A DNA stretch of 64,000 nucleotides, from NCBI RefSeq assembly GCF_016086655.4, contig NC_052139.2, positions 1 through 64,000 on the forward strand. Reading direction: 5' to 3'. The notes beneath the pieces were generated by a model, which saw only the letters and a list, made by a program, of their open reading frames with translations, did not search any database and was not told the DNA's origin. Each line of letters begins with the position of its first letter. Within the stretch, counting starts at the first letter, position 1. Positions 33,635 through 44,953 of the stretch are shown in pieces. The position numbers were made by a program, and so were the translations under genes. This stretch comes from Lepeophtheirus salmonis. Its lineage: Eukaryota > Arthropoda > Copepoda > Siphonostomatoida > Caligidae.

Positions 33635-34329
33635 TTAATAATGAAACACCACTTTACTCATATGACCGCTGTCGCTGGCCTTACAGTAGCCCATTCTGCC
33701 TACCCAATTTTTCAATACATTTTCGATTGTGTGAGCTTCAATAGCTGCAATGACGACTCTAATTTCGTATTTCAAATCGTCAATCGTCTCTGGATGGTTG
33801 GTGTAACATTTATCCTTGACGGTTCCCACAAAAAATTGTCCAACGGAGTCAAATCGCAACTACGAGGTGGCCAGTTGACGTTGCCGTTTCGGCTTATGAT
33901 GCGATTGTCGAAGACAGTGCGCAAAAGATCCACTGTAACGTTGACTGTGTGGCACGTAGCGCCATCTTGTTGGAATCAAATGTCGTCGATGTCTTCATTT
34001 TCCATTTGGGGAAACAAAAAATCTTCCAACATGTCCCGATAGCGCTCACCATTGACCGTAACGGCAGCTCCTTGCTCGTTTTAGTGTTTTTTTCGCTTTC
34101 GACAACTGCAGCAATGTTTTCGATTAATCGCACTGGACGAACACGGGAACACGTTGTTTTATCCACTAACGAATCACACGCTTTTTATCCACAAACTGCC
34201 TGGAAGGTGCGTCGTTTTATCCATTAACGAATCAGTTTCGCGCATTCCAAATTTATCCACAATCTACCTGGATGGCGTCTTATTTCCCCCGACGTAATTT
34301 TCTTGCAGTTTCGTTTGAAGACTCTCCAT
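33635..34329 (-). mobile_element. internally deleted mariner transposon
   Basis: Minus strand. The N-terminal part (34329 inward) holds SCSRV-type sequence CSRVRPVRLIENIAAVVESE. The frame then jumps to the catalytic part: VTVNGERYRDMLEDF, WFQQDGATCHT-equivalent IWFQQDGATCHTVN (second catalytic Asp, reading frame differs from 33894-34166), IISRNGNVNWPPRSCDLTPL (third catalytic Asp), then the C-terminus in the 33635-33859 frame with GTVKDKCYTNHPETIDDLKY and ENVLKNWVGRMGYCKAS, stop at 33635. The DNA-binding end and first catalytic Asp are deleted, and single-base shifts remain. Family call is firm. Plus-strand frames 33614-34042 and 33949-34227 are antisense. Confidence 0.8.
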
Positions 34330-35640
34330 TTTGGAAGTGAGTCTTCAGTATTTCTCAATTTTTTCGAGCGTAAACTTAATCTTTTCGGAAACCGGAGACT
34401 TTTTACAAAATATTAGACGAATGAGAATATTAATACAGCTGTCAGACGTCAAAAAAGTGGTAGTTCAAAATACAATCGCTATTAGTCGAAAGAATCGAAA
34501 ACAGGGAGCTTTGCAATTACAACCCTGTCACTGCATATTGGCAAAATAAAAGGCTAATCAATTACATATATAAGTGCTCAGAGCATCCATCGCCCAAGTA
34601 AAAAAAGAAGATGTTTACTCATCAAACCTGCAACATTTGAAAGCATGAATGGTGATGACAATTGTTGCTTTTGGTAAGTATTTTACACAACCTCATTCAG
34701 AGACAGATGGTCCAATGAAAGCTGAACTTGTCTAGTCAATGTGAATTAAACATAAAATAACATTTCATTATTTCTTTGGTACATATCGTTCGCTATAACT
34801 GGGGCGCAATCATCGCATATCGAAATTAGAGAGACTATAACTATTGTTAACCTTATGATGACAAAAACAGAATAATTAAAGAACCATGTACATAATGTTC
34901 AAGAACAACTTGGTAGAATGGGATTACCCAATGAATGGGCAACAGATGTTGAGCTTTTTGTAACCGCTTCTTTATTTAACACATACATAGTGGTGTGGTT
35001 GCAGTGAGATGATTGGGCCTTGTTTGGAAAACACATCCTGGATTGTTCAGTTGGCCTGAGGGATTCGAATCATTTTGAATAAGTTGCTATATATCTACGA
35101 CATTCCAACAGTCAGTAATTAATGTAGATTTATTTCGAACAGTTTTCTAGGTGCAAACATGTGTTATGGAGGAGACTTGTTACAATGTGGTCCATGTATT
35201 CTGCATTAAAAAATGGGGTGTGACAAGTATCCTCCATAGTGTTAAACTGTATATTGAAACTAATAATATATTACAAACATGTTAATTAAATGAACAACTT
35301 CCTAGACTATGACATTTAATAAAATTAAATAAAATTCACATGTTTTATAATAGAAATATATATCAAATAACACTTGCCTAAAAAGTTTACTTTTTGTGTC
35401 TAAAATTTCGATATTGGAATACTCTATAACTGTAAGGATTAGATAACCCATGTGTTAACTTGATTTGATAACTTGTATTAGAACAGGGTGGTTAGATAAC
35501 TTTACATAAGAGGAATATGCAAATTTATGTTCTTAATATTAGATTATATTTTCGGGTAAGTTATTTAACTCGAATTATTTTCATTCATTTGATATCTTGA
35601 AAACTTTCTATAAGTGAACCGCTTATGTGTATTTCAAAAA
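34330..35640. other. no gene recognised
   Basis: AT-rich. The mariner terminal repeat probably lies near 34.4-34.5 kb but was not resolved. Nothing coding is seen up to the BTB copy. Confidence 0.3.
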
Positions 35641-35672
35641 GTAAATTGTAATTTTGTTTCAGATAAACATTA

Positions 35673-36920
35673 AAATGAGTGAGTTTGACACGATTTTGAA
35701 TCGCTATGGACGTCTTTTTGAGTCATGACTTTTCTCTGATGTTTCCTTTATGGTTGATGGAAATAAGCGAGAGTCTCCCAAAAGGATTTATGGCCATAGA
35801 AACATTCTTGGATCTGCTAGTCTTGTATTTCTACGGATATTCAATGAAGACTTGGAAGAGTCTAGGATAGATGACAATGATCTTGTGTTTGAGGTTTTGG
35901 ATGCGACTTAATCTGGATTCAAGAAAATGTTGAAATAGATATACACTGATCAGGTTACGTTGTTTCTTAAAAACGTGTGTCCTCTGCTCTATTGTGCTAA
36001 GAGGTATAATTTAACCACTCTCCAGAAAAAGTGTATTTCCGTCATGAATGATGTCCTAGATGTGGATCTTTGCTTCCTCAATTATTAATCTAAATTACAT
36101 GGTGTTGATCATCTGGTTCCTATACTTGTGAGTCAATTTGTACTCAATCCAACAATTACACTTTCCTTTCAACTCTGTCCTGAGAATCAAGGACAATAAA
36201 ATACGCAAGGACCTTTTGTCATCTGATAAACTGGATATAGATGAGATAAAAGTCTCTAGAACTGTTCTCCGCTGGGCAAAATCTCAGACTGAAGATAAAG
36301 AAGGAGACTTGAGAGAAATTCTTGGACCTGCTCTGTACTCGATTCGTTTCCCAATTCTATCTCCATCTCAATTTGTGCTTGAAGTCGTTCCATCAGGATT
36401 TCTTACTGACGAAGAGATTGTTGATATTTTCAAATACATTTCCAAAAGTAACTTTACCGTGAATTCTAGAGAACGTGCATGTTATAAATTTGAATTAAAA
36501 GATTTTACACTTCTCATAAACTTAAAATACTCTTTTGTTTTAGGGTGAATAAACACATCAATATCCATGGCTTAGGGGAACATGTCCTTATTTTAAAGAA
36601 GATTAAAAAATAAGAGGAGTATTTGTCTGAAAATGATTGATGAATTTTAAAATATGATAGAGGATGGAAACCACTACGATTTATTTTGTGAACCCTTAAC
36701 TATAGAACCACAGACTCTTTATAGAGTCTATCTTCAATACGACGAATCGTTAGTAAACAGGAGTGTTTGAAAGGGAAGAGAATGAAGGAAAAGTCAAAGA
36801 AGATGGAGTTAAGTTTTACTTTGAGAATGGTCCAAATGGAAGTGACAATAATACAACTGATGGTAAGTATCAAATTCCACACATTGTCTTTAGTCGACTC
36901 CCTTCAGTTATGCAGAATTG
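35673..36920 (+). pseudogene. BTB-BACK-PHR protein copy (BTBD3/6-like), broken
   Basis: Starts MSEFDTILNRYGRLFES (35673 on), then TGA, then SDVSFMVDGNKRESPKRIYG (BTB domain), FEVLDA, another stop, YTDQVTLFLKNVCPLLYCAK (BACK start), and the open frame 36138-36548 with LRIKDNK, DKLDIDEI, VLRWAKSQTEDKEGD and IRFPILSPSQFVLEVVPSGF. Further on is a PHR-like tail: FCEPLTIEPQTLYRVYLQYD (about 36690-36750), DGVKFYFENGPNGSD, and YQIPHIVFSRL (about 36870-36905). At least four stops or frameshifts. Intact relatives act as Cullin-3 substrate adaptors. The PHR part shows that more of the parent survives here than in the 14.8 kb copy. Confidence 0.75.
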
Positions 36921-37513
36921 AAAAACTCATCATTTCCACGTTTCTATTACTTATTTGTATGTAATACTTCGTTACTTATATTTTCTTCAGTTGAATAAAA
37001 AGTCAATACAGAGAAGAATTTCAGTACATTTTGTTTTTGCCTCAATTTCTCCGAGCTGGTATAACATAATACTCCCCAAGTTCTAACACAACATTCAATA
37101 GCTCACCAGAGTCAGCAACTGCAGTGAGTAACCCATTGTTTCATGATTTAACCATCGTCGTAATCGGTTCAGATTTAGAGGTTCTATTGTTTTCGGTACC
37201 GGTGCTTTTTATACAGCCTAAGTTTTAGTAACAGGGACATAAAACAAGGGGCGTGGCCTTGAAAGATCGGGCCCAGGAAAGGACATTACTTTAAATACAA
37301 AACTTGTACGCATAGTGCTTTAAGTTCCAGAAGCGGACCGGAAACTAAGGTTGTTTAAGAAAATGGTTTTCAAAGTGGGAGCCGTGAGGGAAGGGTAGAT
37401 AGGGGCGTCCAGGAAGATGGAAAATTAATGGGTAGTTTATGAATTATACATGTTTGTACAATGGGGGCCTCAGATAAAGATGCATTATTGTAGGGGCAGC
37501 CTTTGGCATAGTA
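36921..37513. other. no gene; hAT-like repeat interior
   Basis: Relatively GC-rich stretch (37200-37530) running up to a hAT-type terminus at 37530. No coding frame. Confidence 0.3.
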
Positions 37514-37530
37514 AAGTTTGGGAAACCCTG
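37514..37530 (-). repeat. hAT-type terminal repeat, orphan right end
   Basis: aagtttgggaaaccctg, exact 17-bp inverted match of cagggtttcccaaactt at 32690. Confidence 0.5.
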
Positions 37531-37691
37531 TCTTAACAAATATCGTAGTTATTATATCCTTAAATTGATTTTGGGGGGAAATTATTTTTTTAATTTTCTC
37601 GATTTGGGGGTGTACCGCCCTCCCTGCGGACCTGGATTCATAATCTAGTACCGAGATAGACTAGCAATGTATTGCGGTCTCGAATTTGTTG

Positions 37692-37722
37692 GTTCCGGTT
37701 CTAGCGGCTCAAGAACCGGAAC
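37692..37722. repeat. perfect 11-bp hairpin
   Basis: Arms gttccggttct (37692-37702) and agaaccggaac (37712-37722) with a 9-nt spacer. Much more GC-rich than the surroundings; probably part of a MITE end. Confidence 0.7.
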
Positions 37723-37800
37723 TGTTAGACCGATAAGCGAACAACCTTACATTTAACCCCAAAAATACATCTGATTTCATAAGAAATAATGAACAAAATC

Positions 37801-37950
37801 ATGGATCGTTTTCTAAAAAGAAAAGCCCCACAAAAGCTTGACAGCCTACTTCATTTGAGTTGTTTATCAGGTCTTATTGTTGGGTCTTGTGGTGCTGTAT
37901 CGCTTAGGTGGGCAATCAATTTTGTTAACGTCACTTTTTTCTAAAGGTTA
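37801..37950 (+). pseudogene. possible hAT transposase N-terminus scrap
   Basis: A frame starting MDRFLKRKAPQKLDSLLHLS resembles the MD(K/R)FL.(K/R)K opening common in hAT/ZMYM-type transposases. Only the first residues fit, and the frame decays within about 50 codons. Confidence 0.25.
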
Positions 37951-38599
37951 AAATTATTATTAACCTCAGTTTGTATTAATATGCTCTGTTCAGTACTGTC
38001 TTGTCTAAATAAACAGAAAATTTACATTTAGGTTATACAGCGTAATTTTCAATCATAGTTTACAATGGGATGCCTTGAGATTTTACACACTTTTCTAAGG
38101 TTTCTGAGGTCTACTTCCGGTTCCTAGTGTAACAACCCTGTAACGGTGGATCCAAAAATTCAAAACAGCTCCTGGAGTCCATTCAAATATTAATAAAATC
38201 ATCGCTGAACAAATCAAATCCAACAAAATTCCAAATGGAAACTCGGGTATTTATGCTTCGATGGGATGAAGACAAAAGAGGAAGCTTCATACTCTATTCT
38301 ATACCAAAGAATTTATGGTCCTAAGAAAAATATATAGATATACAGCACAAAGTGCCCATACTTAACAGCCATTCAATATATAACTATTATCAGCCACTCA
38401 ATGTCAGTTCTTTTTAATACACTATTATATAAAATAGAATGCAGCTATTCGACAAATACTCTTAAACTCAACAGCTACAATATTATCTTAGTTCTATTAG
38501 TATCATAAAGTAAGGACTCATATATTTAAGTAATGGAATTATAAAATAGTTTTAAGGATTATTATACTTCACTTCTTTAATTTCTTACTTTTTAAATTT

Positions 38600-40140
38600 T
38601 AGGTTATGTTTGTTTGTGTGTTGATGAGTCCTTGGAAACAACCAATCATTTTTGATTTTGATTGTTCAGTTACAAAGGATCTGCTTTTTGAGGTTATTTC
38701 AGAACTAAAAACTAATGACCTACATATTGTTGGAATGGCTTCTGATATGCGGCCAAAAAATGTAGCCCAATGGGCAGATTTGGGAATATCAACTGAAGCA
38801 ACATAATTTCCCCATCCATCTAATGAAAAAACTAAAAATAATATTTATTTGCTAATGTCACTTACTTATTAAAAATATTGGGAAATCCCCTCATTGTTGA
38901 TGGCTTTCAACTGCTAGATGGAGCCCTATTTTTAATCGATTAAAAAAAATGAAAAAGACGATGGAGAACTCCGAGTTTGTCCCAAATTAAATTCAAATCA
39001 TTTTTATATCATTGGAAATGGTAGGTAACGAGTTCGTCCAGCTACTGAATTATTAAGTCACGCCACTGCGTGTGACCTCCGATTTTTAAGGGCTCAATGT
39101 ATGGAAAAAGTTGCCGATTTCGTGGACCTAGTCGATAAATGGTTTTATGTTATAAACAGTACCTGACATATATACATATAATATATGCATAAGACTTTGG
39201 ATGTGCCTATGGAGTAAATTTTGATGTATAAAAGAATATTCTCCAAAGCATGGTGAATGTGATTGAAACAATGGAGCGAAATAAAAATGGTGAATGGTAT
39301 TGTCGAAGTCATATGCTTTGAAGTCCTACCCAAAGGGCATAATTATCTCTTCAAAATCTATTATATCATTGTATAAATAGTTAAATCATGAAATCGGCCT
39401 TTGCTTAAATTAAGATTGTCTTGAAAACTGTCTGCAGTAGAGGCCATGGATCGATTGTAATAAGTGACTCAGACAAAATTATAGTTGAGAATGATCCTGA
39501 AAGATTGGGAGGAGACCAATGTTTTGTTTCTATGTTTCAACAAATTATAAGTTAATTAAGGTAAGGTAAATATACTAATCCTGCATCTACTTTAAGGTCC
39601 TATTTTGAGCGAAGCACATACAGAAGAAAACAACATTGAATTTTCTCAAGACTTGGATGATGAAATTTATTCTCAAATCTTTCAAGATGAAAGTGAGGAA
39701 GATATAAATAATGGTTAAAATAGCAAAGAACTGCCATTTAATGATTTAAGTCTTCCCAAAATCAATATCTGTGAAGAAGAATGATTTATTTATATTGCTG
39801 GATATGTGGCCTTATCATTACATAACCAATTTCCCACTCTTGGGCTTAATACTTCTAGTGTCCAAGTTCCTTCAAGTGCATGACTTCAACCATTGTTAAG
39901 AGGGGGACAGCTTCAACCATCAGAATTTTTTTGAACTTTGCAAAGAAATGGAGAAATATTTCATTCAATTTCATGGGAATTTTTTTGATACTGAACCATA
40001 TCTGATGGATCGACTCATCAACAGTTATAAAAAAGTATCCTGTACCTCTTAAATTCTTTTTATACTTGAGAAAATTGTCTGGAGTTTCAAATTTAAATAC
40101 AGGGATATCCTCTACTACAAGCACATATCTCAAGTCACGA
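38600..40140 (+). pseudogene. second P-element/THAP9-like transposase relic
   Basis: Plus strand. The frame 38606-38806 carries the RNase H-like core WKQPIIFDFDCSVTKDLLFE with its Asp, then VGMASDMRPKNVAQWADLGI. After stops: VRPATELLSHATACDLRFL and KVADFVDLVDKWF (about 39020-39145), IYIAGYVALSLHNQFPTLG (about 39790-39850), GGQLQPSEFF and KEMEKYFIQFHGNFFDTEPY then LMDRLINSYKKV (about 39900-40035). Blocks match the minus-strand copy at 21-27 kb in order (for example FHGN and MDRLI). The THAP domain and N-domain are absent. The 92-codon minus frame at 39855-40133 is antisense. Confidence 0.75.
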
Positions 40141-41100
40141 TTCAGAACATCGAAAAGTAATAATAATTTTTGATGAAGGATGTTTTTCTAGATGCATCGA
40201 GTTTATTAGTGGAAAGTTTTAGCTGATGACACTTTTATGAACATGATCATAATTGTAAAGACCACGTTGTCCAATTAAATTTTTCAGTTTCAGTGTAGAT
40301 AATTTAACTAATAAAGTAAACAGCATCATACATATCGTAATGACAGATTTTCATCACATACTCTAATTGCTAAATTAAATTCAATATCTCAAATTTGTTA
40401 TCGGTTCTTTATCAATAACGTATTCGTTTTAAGATACTTTAGTTCAATTTAATCATTACATAAAAATGCATATCATGAAAGTTTATAACTACATATAGAT
40501 AATCTTAAAAGTTGTTTGCTTCAAGCAGTCCGTGTACATAGTCGGTAGTTGAGTTTATTTATATCTCCTTATCACTTGAAATACTTACTATTACTCGAGA
40601 GCAATGAAACTGAAGGAATGTTTACGAATATATTATACATATACTTTGAAATATATGAACTACTTTGTAATTTGAAAATGAACAATATATCAGTTTTAAC
40701 GAAACTATATCAGAAAATGGAAGTGGGAATTGAGAAAGTGTAAAAATAATAATGAATTTTCTCTTAAAGCTTTGTTGCCAAAGTCATACCTCAGTTTTGA
40801 CTTCCATGTACAGAGTGGGCTGAAAAAAGAAGAGAGTCAAATTGAACCTTTTTTAATGTTTGGTATTGAATAAAAATCCTCTTGTACAATCAATATATTC
40901 AAAGATGATTAAATGCTAAAAACAATTTATAATTAAACATTACTCACCATAAATCAAATAATTAATTTACTTACTAATAATAAAGTATAAATTAAGTCAA
41001 CAAAATCTCCACAAGGAGTTTCTATTAAAAAGAGAACTCAACTCCCATCAAGATTTATAATAAATCATATAACTGTAAGGCTCCTAGATAATGTTATATA
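40141..41100. other. no gene recognised
   Basis: AT-rich; the plus frame 40549-40743 has no motif. Confidence 0.35.
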
Positions 41101-43260
41101 ATTCTTCATCACCTATTCCTATTTCAGGGTCGGGTGTATTTGTGACAGTTAACAGATTTGTTATTGTTCAACGGTCCATTTCGAACAATGCTGTCTTGCA
41201 GCATTCTCTTATTACCTATGCTCTTCCATTATACTGCGGAAAATAAGCAGAGGACGTGTGTTAGGGGATCCTCCATTTTCTTCAAAAATCCCCCCTTTCA
41301 TAGGATGCAAATTCCACCCCAATGTCGCTTGAAATTTCTTCAGTAACTCCAAATGTTGCGAAGAAACTACTCAAGCTTACTAATAATCCCTTTACTCCTT
41401 TAAAATCAGATGAATCGTACACTTCTGTCCATCCCGACGATCTATCTGCGACTAAAAGTACCCGTATCCTGTGATGTCACAAAAGTCAGTAAAAATGGCT
41501 TCAAATAGTGTGCATGAGACATTCGAAAGTACGTATATGTAGACATCTTGTCTGTGAAGGAGCAATAGAGTTGCATGACTTACGTAAGTCTCTCATACGC
41601 CTAACGTCGTTTGTCATTTCTGGCCAAACACACACATGTTATCGTATATCTTCAACACTTCCTTTCAAAGTGGTTCTGGTACGATCACTTTGTCCTGGTA
41701 CATAATCACACAATGCATTTGATATAAAAACTTTTAAATAGGTTTGTATTCCTCAATCTCCTTGGACAAATCATCTTTCAGAACTCAATCTTCCATCGTT
41801 ATCATCAGTGTCTGAGAAACGGTGTTCTGTCTCGTTATATCTCTAACTTTTTTGAAGATGATTCTTCCCAGCTCATGTGCATACCTTATCAACACCATCA
41901 ACAACTCCTCCTCTTCATCCGCAGTAACATCAACTATGCTTTCCATTGTATTTCTTGACATTACGTCAGCAAATGAATTCGTAATACCATGCATATGAAA
42001 AATATCAAACTTCCACATTAACGTTCACTGTTTATACCTAAATAAGTTCCTATTTAGAATATCATCCAGAGTCGATTTCCTAATAGCTTAACGAGTGGCT
42101 TATGGTCTGTTACAACGACAAATTTTTAAAGTGTAACTTTTCATCCGTCAGAGCAACATTCTGGTATTTGAAAAGTACACTGACAATATTTTAGACTAAG
42201 ATAGTATCCTAATCCTCCATTGGACCAGTTTGTTCATAGACATGTAGTTAACTCCATATTCTGTTGAATGGTTTCATTATATCTTTCATACGTTCATAAT
42301 GAGCCACTTGCTTAACTAATACGAACTATTACTCAATATAAGTTGTTGACTTACTCTTGCTCACTTTGATTTCTAATTTTGCACCGACGTCTAGACACTC
42401 TTTATGAGGTTCCTTGTTATAACCTTTATAGCCATCACTAAACAAATGAAAGAACATTCCGCAATCTGTGTATTTTTCCGTACTATCCATTTTTGTTCAT
42501 CATGGAGCGGCGTTTGAAAGTAGAAACTACTGCCAATATTGAGTGGCTGCTCGTAGCAGTTTTGGCTCTTTCTCTAGATTCAATAATTTGGGTCAACTCT
42601 GATAGACTTTCCTTATCAATTTCTGGTACAGTGACAATCTCTCATAATGTTTCTCGATCATTAACTCCAGTCATTAATATTATTCGAACTAATTCTTCTG
42701 TAAAACCAACGTTCCTGCTGCAATTACACTTTGTTGAGAAGTAACAGATAGCTGCTTTGCTTCGAACTCTTGACGCAATAATCTTGAATTGGTTCTCCAT
42801 GAAATTGTTTCATTGCAAATAAATCTGTGTATTTTACAGAGCGAATTTCCGGTATGATTGCTTGGGATTGACTTCCTGACAGAACAAAATTTTCATTTTG
42901 TTTCAAATATTTTGGTCTATTTTTAAGAAAATGATTTTCTAGTGCAACCTCACAGCATTGAAACAATTGGTCTATTCTCTCTCCGCTTTCAACTTTATTA
43001 ATTCTTGTAAAGCATTTCCATCTAGCCAATAAACTATTCCAGCCATCTTCTGTCATTTCAAAAGGAATTTTGGGTCTCTCACAAGACGTGGATTAGACTA
43101 ACTACCCGGATCTAAATCTTGTGAAAGTTGTTTATGATGACTCAAACTATGAGTATTAAATAGAGCAATTGCCACTGCCTCTGAATCGCTCTAGATAATT
43201 TCATCAGCATCTGGAAACGGGCAATCAATAACTGTTGGTGTTTAAGACCTAATGTTCAGT
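41100..43260 (-). mobile_element. Ty3/gypsy element relic lacking protease and RT
   Basis: Minus strand. Gag: about 43260 to 42490, with CERPKIPFEMTEDGWNSLLA and RIDQLFQCCEVAL in 42724-43056, then NRKVGFTEELVRIILMTGVN. Degraded zinc-knuckle region KYTDCGMFF...PHKECLDVG (about 42390-42470). Directly after it comes the RNase H end: LDDILNRNLFRYKQ-TLMWKFDIFHMHGITNSFAD, read through 42100 to 41940 (frame 41785-42018). Then integrase zinc-finger approach KVIVPEPL-KEVLKIYD (about 41650-41700) and core end PQYNGRA followed by QDSIVRNGPLNNNK (about 41170-41250). Protease and RT are missing between gag and RNase H. No LTRs were recognised. Many stops. Confidence 0.7.
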
Positions 43261-43399
43261 TGAGAGCAATCTTCGTTCCCAAACCAGCAAAAAAATCGTA
43301 TGCTGATCCAAAGTCTTTTTGTCCTAAAACTTTGTAAAGTTTTGTTCTGAAAACACATGAACGGATTTTTCAATGGCATCTTCAAGAACAACTTCCTCC

Positions 43400-43995
43400 A
43401 TATCTATATTCCCAACATGCTTTTACGGTTTGTCGATCTACGGACTCAACTTTTACCGAAGAGACCTTCCTTCCTGAAGAGGCTGTTTAAGGGAAGAAAT
43501 AAACTCTTGATATCAGTCTTGACTGTAGTGGAATCTTTGATAACATTTCCTTTACTGGTGCTTAAGCAGGCTCCAAGCTCAAGGGCCCTATATGTTTTTG
43601 GTACGATAATATCCGGAGAGGAGAATTGTAAGTGCCACTCTCCTAGGAGCTACGAAAAAAGTCGGCCAACCAGGGGTAGTCCACTGGGGAAGAGTGTTGT
43701 CCCTATTATTTGGAATATCACTATCAATGACCTCTTAGTCAAGTTTGAGTATACTAAGATCAAGGTTGTCGGCTATGTAGATGAGTCCTACTCATTGTTG
43801 TTGGACTTGATCTTCTAAGTATAGTTCATACTATGAATCAAGCCATGTTAATCAATGGGGGCATGCCAAGGGCTTAACTTTTAAACCCTCCAAGACAGTG
43901 GCAACAGTCTTCACACGTAAAACAAAACATTCACTTTCACCTTGGCCATGCCTTACATTGAGAGGGCAACAAATACAATACTCCCAAGAAATTAA
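43400..43995 (+). pseudogene. LINE reverse-transcriptase fragment (Jockey-like)
   Basis: The frame 43357-43818 has RGSPLGKSVVPIIWNITIND then KVVGYVDES. These are the RGxPQGGVLSPLLWN and (Y)ADD motifs of LINE RT, the latter decayed from AYADD to GYVDE. After a stop the next frame has GLTFKPSKTVATVFTRKTKH and LRGQQIQYSQEIKYL (43870-43995), the thumb region. The match ends abruptly where the Tc1/mariner relic begins. Confidence 0.7.
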
Positions 43996-44032
43996 ATATC
44001 TGAAAAAAAAATTTTGGAAAAATCTCACACAG

Positions 44033-44827
44033 ATGGCCAACGATTTCAATATATGTGCAACAACAATGAACGATTTTATCCAAGATGACCTTGGGATATA
44101 TCCCTACAAATTCAAGAGGCAACAGCACCTGTCAAGTAAGGTCATGGTTAAAAGACTTGAGAGAACCAATGTCATTTATCAGAAGCTGAAGACTGGCACG
44201 GCTCCTAATATTGTGTTCTGTTATGAGAAGATTTTCAGTTTGGAACAGGCTTTTAACCCCCAAAATGATTGGATTCTGTAGAAAAAACAAACGTGAGCTG
44301 GGTAACCATGGAGTCAACAGCCACAGTCTGTGATGGGTTGTGCGACTGTGACTGAGACAAGGAAGTCCCCCTTGGTGTTTGTGCCGGCCGGGGTGAAAAT
44401 CAACATCAAGGAGAATATCAGCACGATTCTGGAGGAAGGTCTTGTTCTCTGGGCTCAACAGCACTTCCAGAGTGAGCCATCGACCTTCCAACAGGATGAT
44501 ATCCCCCTCACACATCCAGAGAGATACAATGTTGGTGTGAGGCCAAGTTTAGAGGCTTCTGGAACAAGACAGTCTGGCCCCCTCAACCCCAACCTAAACG
44601 TCATGGATCACCCCATATGTTCTATTCTTGAGAGAAGAGCCTGTCTGATCCCAAGCAAGAATTTGGACGACGTAAAGGCCAAACTGGTGACTGTATGGGA
44701 CTTCATCTTCCTGGACATGTTGCTTGCAGCATGCAAGTCCTTTCCAGAGAGACTTCAGGCTGTGGTCAAAGCTAAGGGTGATCATTTTGAATTAAAGTTA
44801 TATGATATGTTTTTGGAACATGTGTAG
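44033..44827 (+). pseudogene. Tc1/mariner transposase, nearly full length, broken
   Basis: The first piece (44033-44278) opens MANDFNICATTMNDFIQDDL (helix-turn-helix) and runs to KTGTAPNIVFCYEKIFSLEQ (normally FSDEKIFTVEQ; the first catalytic Asp is Tyr here) and AFNPQNDWIL. After a TAG and a gap, 44330-44827 continues SPLVFVPAGVKIN, FQQDDIPLTHPE (normally FQQDGAPAHT) and LNPNLNVMDHPICSILERRA (PDLNVMDF..WSILE; the last catalytic Asp position is Asn-Leu-Asn). It closes with ERLQAVVKAKGDHFE. Two of three catalytic positions are changed, so it is inactive. The insertion interrupts the LINE RT at about 44.0 kb. Confidence 0.8.
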
Positions 44828-44953
44828 ACCTGTGTCTATAATTATTTGCAAATTATGTAGTTATTTATGTCATTAGTAATTTAATAAACATTTAACAGAA
44901 CTTTCCGTGGACCCTGTATAACTTGTAACCATTTTGAAGGTGATTTCATAATA

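Noticed and set aside
33614..34227. Plus frames of 142 and 92 codons
   Set aside because: Antisense to the minus-strand mariner transposase.
39855..40133. 92-codon minus frame
   Set aside because: Antisense to P-element C-terminal sequence (FIQFHGNFFDTEPYLMDRLI) on the plus strand.
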